A DNA stretch of 64,000 bases. Source: Paramacrobiotus metropolitanus. Its lineage: Eukaryota > Tardigrada > Eutardigrada > Parachela > Macrobiotidae. Every line of letters starts with the position of its first letter. The first letter of the stretch is position 1. Shown piece after piece: positions 56,613 through 64,000 of the stretch. A program made the translations under genes and the position numbers. The stretch is taken from assembly GCF_019649055.1 (NCBI RefSeq), contig NW_026570371.1, forward strand, positions 186,001 to 250,000, read 5' to 3'. Below the pieces are notes generated by a model that ran no database searches, had not been told where the DNA came from, and saw only the letters and a list, made by a program, of their open reading frames with translations.

Positions 56613-57882
56613 TCACAGAATCTGGTGGCCCCAGCGACCTTGCTTAGGATCCATTTCCACTACCAAACTGTAGCTTCGCTCGTCCTCTTCCTGTCTCGGT
56701 TTCAAAACGAAACTCTGGCCTTTCTTGATCAGAAATGAGCTATTCATTTGCAGAAAATATTCATCACCATTGGCTGATAAATCGTACTGCAGGTTCGCAC
56801 TTCCTCGTATCTGAATAAATAAAAGCGCCAAATGAAACTTTTATTTGAAAACTTTTAAGAATAACATTCTCCATTGGTCACTTAACAAAAGGTTACCCTA
56901 CCTGCCAAATCCACCGTTCCGCGTTCTGATTGGCTGCGAAGTCAGTGGCGTCTGTTCCGCCGACAACGACTACCTTTGACTGATAATCATGGTCAAAAAT
57001 ACTGACAACGCGCTGTTTCTCAATTCTCTCCGCATTCTCTTCCAGCCACTGGTTCAGAACGAACGGATCGCCAAGTCGCCTTTCCGAATCCGGAATGTAA
57101 GGCGGCGGAGTGAAGTGTTCGGAGCTGGTCGGTTTGCCGGTGCGGTGTTCTGGTGAAGCAAAATACTCTTTGATCAGCTCGGCAATCTGCGTTCCGAGAT
57201 TGGTACACTGGATCCAGCGTTCCCATAATGGAAGGACGGAGTTGTCCATAAAATAGCGAAGACAGTCTTTTTCAACCGGAAGACGTTGACGCTCGATCAC
57301 CAATCCCACTGTGTCGGGGAAACGCTGTGGACTGTGTGGAATGCGGCTAGGAAGGAGGAAGATTTCGCCTTCTTTGATAACTATGTCGCGCATTGTGCCT
57401 CGTTCCAGGACTCGCAAAGTCATATCGCCTTTCACCATGTAAAACAGTTCCTCACCTGCATGAAGAGTGAAGATTGCGTTTCTGCCTTTCTTTGCTAGTT
57501 ACCATTAAAGCAAAGGCCAAAGCTACCACATTATCATTATTGACCAAAGTTAAACTTTATCGACAATTAATGGTAAAACAATACTGTACAAAGCACATCA
57601 AATTACGTCTACATAACTGCTCGCTGTGAACCGATTGGAATTACGAGGTATTTTAAAATGTGCAGAATTGCCTCATAATATTGTCAGTAAAATACGAGTA
57701 GTTCCAGTACCTTCTTCCATGTGAAAATCCTTGCGCTGATTTGGTCCGCCAACGTACATCACGAATAACTGGCCATCAGGACCGTGCATTAGTTTGTTAC
57801 AAACCGGTGGATGAAATTGGTCCTTACTTTTCTCTAACCATACGCCAATATCGTTGTAAGAGCCTTGTTCCGAATCCGTCAT
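56613..57882 (-). CDS. HAAO: 3-hydroxyanthranilate 3,4-dioxygenase, three exons, 307 aa
   Basis: Exons 57882-57711, 57455-56902 and 56810-56613 join in phase. The start MTDSEQGSYNDIGVWLEK is chosen over an upstream ATG at 57945 because it fits the family N-terminus. Landmarks: PPVCNKLMHGPDGQLFVMYV, GGPNQRKDFHMEEGEELFYM with the His and Glu iron ligands, and EIFLLPSRIPHSPQRF with the second His. The C-terminal cupin half ends with IRGSANLQYDLSANGDEYF. It opens the ring of 3-hydroxyanthranilate in the kynurenine pathway leading to quinolinate and NAD, in the cytosol. Length is near that of the human enzyme. Confidence 0.95.
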
Positions 57883-60000
57883 TGCCGTGTTTCTGTGCGA
57901 GACCTTGAACCTTATGGAACACTGCAGCTTTTCACAAACCAGCACAAACGAGACGGTATAGATATGAAGTAAAATTTATATGGGAAACAAAATAACTTAA
58001 ATCACGCACAAAAATTGTGCTGGGATGCACAGTAATAGCACTGAGAGATCTTTAAAGTATCGCACTGACCATCGCGATGAAATGTAGCGATTAAAGATCA
58101 ACGATTATTGTCAGTTTGAGAAATTGTACTCTGTATTACACATGGAAAACCTTATGATTGTAGCCTGTAACGGCAAATACAGTAAGTACTTTACAAGTAG
58201 AGCCGTTCTATAGACACTTGAATCATTCTTCTATTATGTAATATACGTAACGTATACCGCACATCGGTATTTATCGTCAACTGCGGTGCAATTACTGCAC
58301 CGCGCAACATTCGTAGAATCACAATACTCGTACATTCCGGACTGTATGCTTTAATACAGATTGCAATAACACGGTAACAAGCAAACATCAGCGCCAGTAT
58401 TACCGGTAGCAAATAAGTCTTTGTACTTGTACTCGTAATCGACTTGGAAGTTCTACTATAGCTTGTAGAATGTAAGCGTGTTGCCGTGTAGCGTAACTGT
58501 ACTGCAGTAAGTTTTAATAATAAATACCTGCTGTGGCTTGGTTCCTGTTCGTACCCGGTACCGGTGCAATAACAACAACAGAATTAATTCCCAGTACCGG
58601 TGCAACAGCAGAATTAGCAGTGTAAACTGTACCGTTTAAAATTAAAAGTGCCGAAAGGCGAAGGACAAGAAATGTGCAAAAACAAGGATGTTTACACTTT
58701 TCAGGTTTCCAAACCTCCTGGGCACCAACCGTGCCTACAGAGCATGCATTTGCATGCATGCAAAGCTTTCCACACGCATCCAAGCACGATCTATCTGTAA
58801 GCATAACCGTAATTTTTACATCCTTCGGGTGTAAAAATTAATGTTAACAACCATAACATCCTTTGGCCCTTTGCTCTGCGTGCCCGTTTGCTATTAAAAT
58901 TTTGTTAGAAGCAAAAGCTCCTACGACACTTCTCCACTGGAGCGTGAAATCTAACCTTACGTATAGGAAAATGGGAAGTCTCCAGAACGTAGTGGACTCA
59001 GTCTTGTCAACCCGACTCAACTGTGAAATTCTGGATACCAGCAACGTCATACAAATCGTTGCAACACAAGGCTCTTGTCTATCCTACACTGACCACCTAA
59101 AATTCTGACAGAATCAGATCAAAACGCATCATCGGAAATATGTTAAGCAATAATAAACGAGAAAATAAACAGGGAAAGCGCCAAAATACTGGCCGGTTGT
59201 TTCGTAAATCAATGAAGGACAGCACATAAAAATCAAGAATGCAAGAAGGACCGAGCCTTTCTTACCGGTACCTTTGGGTTTGCGCTCTGCCTTGTCATAA
59301 AAAATTTTGCGGCATAAGAAGGCTGAATTTCGAAGCGAAATCCAACGGATGCTAACGTACCCAGGTACCCCGTAATGCTAACGTCCCTTGTTAGACAGTC
59401 GCCAATCAACAGCCAAAACTGCTTGCACGCCGTTCTCATTGCCTCGTAATTAACGATAAGTACTTATGACTTGTGTATTAATCAACTTTGCGTTTCAATA
59501 TCTTCATGACAGCGTTTCGAGTAGTCCCCAGATTTACGGATATGAGAATCCCATCAACGTCACTCTCATCTCCAACGTCAAGTGTTTCATACAAAATCGC
59601 CAACTCGGCAAGAAACAAGACAGAATCCACGCAGCATTCGTATCGTGGGATCGCTCAAGTTCAGTGCAAACGTGATGTCTGTGCCGCTAAAACGGGATTC
59701 GATTCCACTTGATATCATCCCGTTTTTGAAGTCACGAACCGTGGAAATACAATATAGTGTCGTATGGAGCTGCAGCCAATGTTGCATTAGTTTCTTACTG
59801 TGATGGAGGGCATCAGGAATACCAGGAAGCGCAGTAGTATCGTGTGTCGATGTTTACCATTCGTGCATTTTTTTTCACTAGTGAAGCTATCTATGGTTGA
59901 TGAAACCAAGTGCAAGGAAAAGTGAAAACCATTCTTTCAACCCGAGGCTTCGACGCTGGATTACGAGTTTGCGCTAATTCTTGTAAAACGGCGATCAAAA
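57883..60000. other. Intergenic between HAAO and the GPCR
   Basis: It holds a partial two-copy repeat at 58553-58622. Overlapping short frames on both strands around 58850-59800 show no domain and are not called. Confidence 0.5.
58553..58622. repeat. Two-copy direct repeat around GTACCGGTGCAA
   Basis: GTACCGGTGCAATAACAACA and GTACCGGTGCAACAGCAGAA, about 40 bases apart, both running into CAGAATTA. Confidence 0.6.
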
Positions 60001-61270
60001 ATGAATAACTCAGTTCGTGATTCCTTTAACCTCTTTCGAAATTCGAGCCCATTTAACAATACTAACGCTCCTGAACCAATCCCGTATACATTCGTAACCG
60101 TGGTGGCCGTAATAGGTTTGTGCACTATTGCATACAATCTGGTATTTATTTCTGTTTTCATCCGGTTTGCCGCGGTCCGCAATCCGTTCACGTACTTATT
60201 GCTGAATGTATCCATTTGCGATCTCGGGTTGGCTGTTTTCAGTATGTCCGGTTTTGTATGGTTTACTTTGTTACCGCAGTCTGATCCAGCATATTGCCCT
60301 TATTTTGCCGTCATTGACAAATATTTCTTTGTTGGCACGGGTTATACGGTGATGCTAATCAGTATCGACCGGCTGTTGTCTCTGTTTACTCCCGTTTACT
60401 ATCGGAATGTGCGATCGGTGCGCTTGTCACTGATACTGTGTGTGTCAATGTGGCTATTCCTGTTGGCGCTCCTCACACCATATGTTTTCATGGACGCGCT
60501 GTGGTATAACACGATGACCTTGCCTTGTTCTGTAAACTTTTCTGCTCAGTCAGCCTATTCAAAGGTCATTGAAGTGATTGGCTTCGATTTGCCACCGATT
60601 TTCATCATATGTAGTTATCTGATCATATTCCGCAAAATCTCACACCGGTCGTTAAAAAAACGTGTCCCTGTGGCAAGGAATACATCACCAACAAATTGTA
60701 AGTTGTCCGCAGTAAACAGGTACAGCACTTTGATATTCGAAGCCGCTTTCGAATAACACGATTACCACAGAATCTCGTTTTTGGGGAAAAAACAAAGCAG
60801 TATTTTGTTCGCAACTAGTGGCTTTTGCTTTATTGAATTACGCGCAGTAACACTTTCAGCTCTAAAGTACCAATCCTGTGGTAAGCGATTTCTTAAGCTT
60901 GGGAAAAAAATAACTTTAAAACCTATTTCCCGACTGTACTTTTGCAGCTCACTCTGGTGAACAACACCAAAACGTGCCTGCGCATCGAAATATACAGCAT
61001 CTGGTGCCTCTTAAACCCGCCTGCAGCTCACGGGATGATGACTTCAAAATGTACCAGCTGTTTGGACTACTGGCTCTATGTGTTTTTCTAAGCTACATTC
61101 CACCAATGATTTACTACTTGGTCCTGGAGTTCACGAATTACTCGAACGGTACCCTCTACGCTGTTGTAGTGTGCTTGCAGTACCTAAGCTGTGTTTTCAA
61201 TCCCCTTATATATCATTCGACGTTGCCTGCTGTGCAGAAAGCAATTCGGAAACTCTTGTGGTGTTGTTGA
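60001..61270 (+). CDS. Class A (rhodopsin-like) GPCR, two exons, 339 aa
   Basis: Exon 60001-60697 ends at a perfect GTAAGT donor, exon 60948-61270 begins after a TTTTGCAG acceptor, and the phase agrees. Seven hydrophobic helices are visible. TM2 has LLLNVSICDLGLAVFSMSG; a cysteine before TM3 (YCPYF) could pair with the one in loop 2 (LPCSVNF); TM3 ends in IDR where DRY is usual; TM7 has FNPLIYH, a form of NPxxY, and the tail ends KLLWCC, possible palmitoylation sites. Several N-terminal sequons (NNS, NSS). Orphan; the modest length and IDR motif fit lineage-expanded invertebrate receptors. Ligand unknown. Confidence 0.88.
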
Positions 61271-62349
61271 AAACTTGAAACAATAAAATTTTACTGATCT
61301 TTGATACTCGTACATATTTGCGTAGGTACCTCGCACTTCTGTCGGTTTGTATTCGTAATTCAATTATGACAATAAATTATGCAGCTAATTTGTTTTTACA
61401 TTCTGTGCTCGACCCAGACAAATCGTGAAAACAAGTATCCGAATTTAGTAGAACTTATTCTTATGACTGTTGTTATTCTTAATTTTATCTTGATAAGTTA
61501 CTTAATGTTAATTCTGTCTACACAACATCAATCTCGAAAACTTTATGACTTGATAAGCGAGTGCTGTAAACAACCATAACATAATGAAGCTAGTATCGAA
61601 ATGATAATGATTCTTCACTGCCAACCTCTTCACTGCCACTAAACATGCCAAGATAATAGGTACTTCAGTACAGAAATAACAGCAATACTCGTATAATAAG
61701 TATGCATAACGGCCGAATTGCTTACAGGATATATATAACACAGCATTCACAAAAATTGACTCTTACTGTACTTCAGAATATTATGTGTTAAACATATCCA
61801 ATCCAGGCAAAACACAGCTACAGGCAGTTTGGTGACATGTCTATCAGCAAAACTGAAAATTATATCAAAGTATTATTGACGGTCTGTTTGTCGTTTTATG
61901 ACAAAGCCACAACCGCTGCCAGATTAAGTGCGAAATGCGAATCGTGCTTCGTTATCACAGGTTAATGTTTAGTTTTAATTATTGTGCCATGGCTAACAAA
62001 TTTAAAACACAAAATTTTTGATACTAAACAGTTTGCATGTGCTCGATAAATTGCTACAAAATTCCAATACAGGAATAAATAGCATGACAGTAGACCAAAT
62101 CAGTGGTTTAAACAAAATTATCAAAGTATTATGACGCACTTGCTCATTTTAATCACCGCGAACATTTGGAACTGCAGACGGATCACTCTGATAACGATAT
62201 ACCTATAACAAAGAAAAACGATTGACCTTGAGAATTGTAGGCCAAATAACTGATGAACTTATGGTAAGCATTGACGATTAAAGCACAAAAGTAAAACCGA
62301 AATTATCGCCTCCACGCTCTTTGACAACTTGGGTCGATGCTTCGTCCAC
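61271..62349. other. Intergenic between the GPCR and ZYS3-like copy 2
   Basis: A 66-codon frame at 61379-61579 has a hydrophobic stretch but no further support. Nothing else seen. Confidence 0.5.
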
Positions 62350-62412
62350 CCCAGTTGTCAAGGGCAATGGTCAGCAAGGTACAACGTCTTACCATAGCAC
62401 TTGACAACTGGG
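62350..62412 (-). ncRNA. 63-bp hairpin in the 3' flank of ZYS3-like copy 2
   Basis: Same end arms as 55980-56042. Here the stem can extend to about 27 pairs with few mismatches and a short loop. It starts 11 bases after the stop codon of the minus-strand gene. Confidence 0.55.
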
Positions 62413-62422
62413 ATTTACCAGA

Positions 62423-62698
62423 CTACGGTGTAGGAGCGAGCAGAGCTGCCCAGCACGCTGCCTGACACGTCCCGAACGCGCTGTTACAAGCCACAATGGC
62501 GGCCGGGATACCGACACCGGCCGTCACTGTGCCGAACACGGCGCCTCCCGCTGCGTAGCACGCTACCGCGACAGCAGCGCATCCGGCCTGGCAGATCCCG
62601 TACGCTGCCGGTCCAGCCTCTGTTGGTGGTGAAACCGTCAGCAACATGGCCATTATAACTACGGCGATCCATATTCTTGATGACGACATCCTATCCAC
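62423..62698 (-). CDS. ZYS3-like small secreted Ala/Cys-rich peptide, copy 2 (91 aa)
   Basis: Signal peptide (SSRIWIAVVIMAMLLTVSPP) and the same mature core as copy 1, GPAAYGICQAGCAAVAVACY onward, with six cysteines and the ending ALLAPTP. A start at the second Met (62689) is also possible. Inverted relative to copy 1, with HAAO and the GPCR between them, and sharing the 3' hairpin, so the unit was duplicated together with its 3' flank. Confidence 0.8.
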   Translation of the reverse strand: MDRMSSSRIWIAVVIMAMLLTVSPPTEAGPAAYGICQAGCAAVAVACYAAGGAVFGTVTAGVGIPAAIVACNSAFGTCQAACWAALLAPTP

Positions 62699-62930
62699 TG
62701 CCTGAACATATGTAGTGGTTTCGTTATAAGATTAACACAAAGAAAAATCGTACCCTGACAGAGTTTATTGTAACTTGTATTCTGAATATTTTGCTCAAAA
62801 TCAAAGAACTGAACCATAGTAGTCCCAATGACATATGAGGTTTAGCCAGTCCGCGAAATAGCAATAACTAGCGCACAAAAAATTAGTACATTTTAGTTGA
62901 AATCTGACTAAACCTCTAATTATTTTGGTA

Positions 62931-63109
62931 CAGTAAAACCTGTGTAATCTGAACACCTACTTCGGTTCCTTAAAAAGTGTTCAATGTAAGCAACTTTTCA
63001 ATATTCGCAGTAACATTTGCAGTTAACGAGGTGCGGCGGTTCCTTACTGGGCGTTCAATATACGAGGGTGTTCACTTTTCACAGTTGTTCAATCTCACAG
63101 AGTTTACTG
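62931..63109. mobile_element. Miniature inverted-repeat element, Tc1/mariner (pogo/Tigger-like), 179 bp
   Basis: Ends CAGTAAAACCTGTGTAATCT and, on the other strand, CAGTAAACTCTGTGAGATTG, flanked by TA on both sides (62929-62930 and 63110-63111). No coding capacity. The family call rests on the CAGTA ends and TA target. Confidence 0.7.
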
Positions 63110-63111
63110 TA

Positions 63112-64000
63112 GTTTTGTTCTTAACATTTCCAGTGTAGTGGAGGGCGCTGCGACTGGCTGATTATGTACTTTTTTTAAAATAAACGTAAACACCATGGGA
63201 GTTTAGTGGACTAGCAATAAATAATATGCCTGTAAAAATATAAAGTTAGAATTTGTCCGAATGTAGGGCCGACCAGTTGCAAAGGCTTCGAAATCTAAGT
63301 TTTGGCCACCCGACATGTATTTATGAGATGCGTCATGGAAGGTGACCTCAGTATGACTGCGTCACTGCAGTCAGTCTGCTTGGTCTACGGTTTCAGAGCA
63401 AAAAATCAGTTGTATCCTTAAGATTTCAAGAACGAATTCTTAGAACTAACCTGAAAGACGAGACTGAAAACGAAGCAGTTGCTCTCGTGAATCTGTGATC
63501 GAATAGGCCAAGCGGCATCCGAATTTCTGGAGTATCAGAGATAAAAATGCGATTGCTGACTTAACAAGTGTGACAGCACAAGTTGCCTCACCAGCACAAA
63601 AGCGCAAATCTACATACTGGCATTTTTTATTACCGGCGGTTTATATACAGCCGCTGCTCCGTGAATCTCGAGCAAACAGCCCTCTAGAAACTGTAATGCA
63701 AAGAAAAGCGATGAGGTAATCATGATGTGATTTGAGTTCGAACACAATAAACGTAGGTACGGCAGCTGATATCATTGTGAGATACGATAAGTCATTATGG
63801 TTTCACATTTGCGTATCCAAGTCTTCAACACAAACGCACAATCAAGTCACAAGTGCCGTTAAAAGTACATACAGGCTGCACCTTTGGTAAGCCGAAATTC
63901 GGCCTGGACAAGCAGATACGCCTGGCGCATGCTGGTTTCGAGTGATTTTCAAGGCATAACAATCGGAATAAACTTGTTTATCTATGTGCACATTGTACGT
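63112..64000. other. Right end of the window, no gene recognised
   Basis: Only short frames without family resemblance. Confidence 0.5.

Noticed and set aside
59466-59803. Overlapping frames on both strands before the GPCR
   Set aside because: Three frames open at once suggests composition, not coding; no domain seen.
61379-61579. 66-codon frame with hydrophobic stretch after the GPCR
   Set aside because: Short, AT-driven hydrophobicity; no further evidence.
1-64000. CRISPR arrays, rRNA or tRNA genes
   Set aside because: None seen; the window is eukaryotic and I found no clear tRNA cloverleaf by eye.

Overview
The window is animal nuclear DNA. Most genes are split by short GT-AG introns, several have TATA boxes, and the families are metazoan: CYP2-clan P450s, a DBH-type copper monooxygenase, TMEM245, 3-hydroxyanthranilate dioxygenase, a class A GPCR and a DH31 neuropeptide. 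DH31 points to a protostome. The mix of genes would suit a small ecdysozoan such as a tardigrade, but that is inference and the species is not proven.

Layout. 1-7350: the last exon of a leucine-rich-repeat surface gene, a complete six-exon P450 (496 aa) and a small secreted YWTD beta-propeller gene. 7558-29650: a large Polinton (Maverick). 30125-33002: a second P450 with exactly the same exon lengths as the first. 34013-37264: a five-exon DBH-like monooxygenase (minus). 39213-42622: a four-exon DH31 precursor (minus), with exons too short to stand out as open frames. 45019-45561: an unidentified secreted cysteine-rich protein. 47509-54227: a nine-exon TMEM245 gene (836 aa). 55694-62698: two inverted copies of a small secreted ZYS3-like peptide gene, each followed by the same 63-bp hairpin, enclosing the HAAO gene and a two-exon GPCR. 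A 179-bp MITE lies at 62931-63109.

The Polinton is the exciting part. Its boundaries are exact: TACTAC target duplications at 7552-7557 and 29651-29656, and terminal inverted repeats that differ only by one 21-bp unit and one T. This indicates a young insertion. It has the family's core: protein-primed DNA polymerase B, DDE integrase with chromodomain, packaging ATPase, adenain-like protease, major and minor capsid proteins and small virion-type proteins. I treat it as a fossil; it looks nearly whole, with about one clear break.

Its accessory genes are unusual: (i) a TATA-binding-protein homologue heading the structural-gene block; (ii) an ADP-ribosylhydrolase (ARH3-like) fused to a BIR domain; (iii) an IAP with two BIRs and a RING; (iv) three intron-bearing regulatory-looking genes behind TATA promoters, one with an LxCxE motif, two with SUMO-interaction-like EVIT(I/L)D motifs, and two sharing a duplicated promoter. 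One of these genes lies between 627-bp inverted repeats that look identical. Palindromic TGTCGCGACA-type boxes recur five times. Taken together, this resembles a small-DNA-tumour-virus style early region (cell-cycle, apoptosis and ADP-ribose control) joined to a Polinton chassis with its own TBP.
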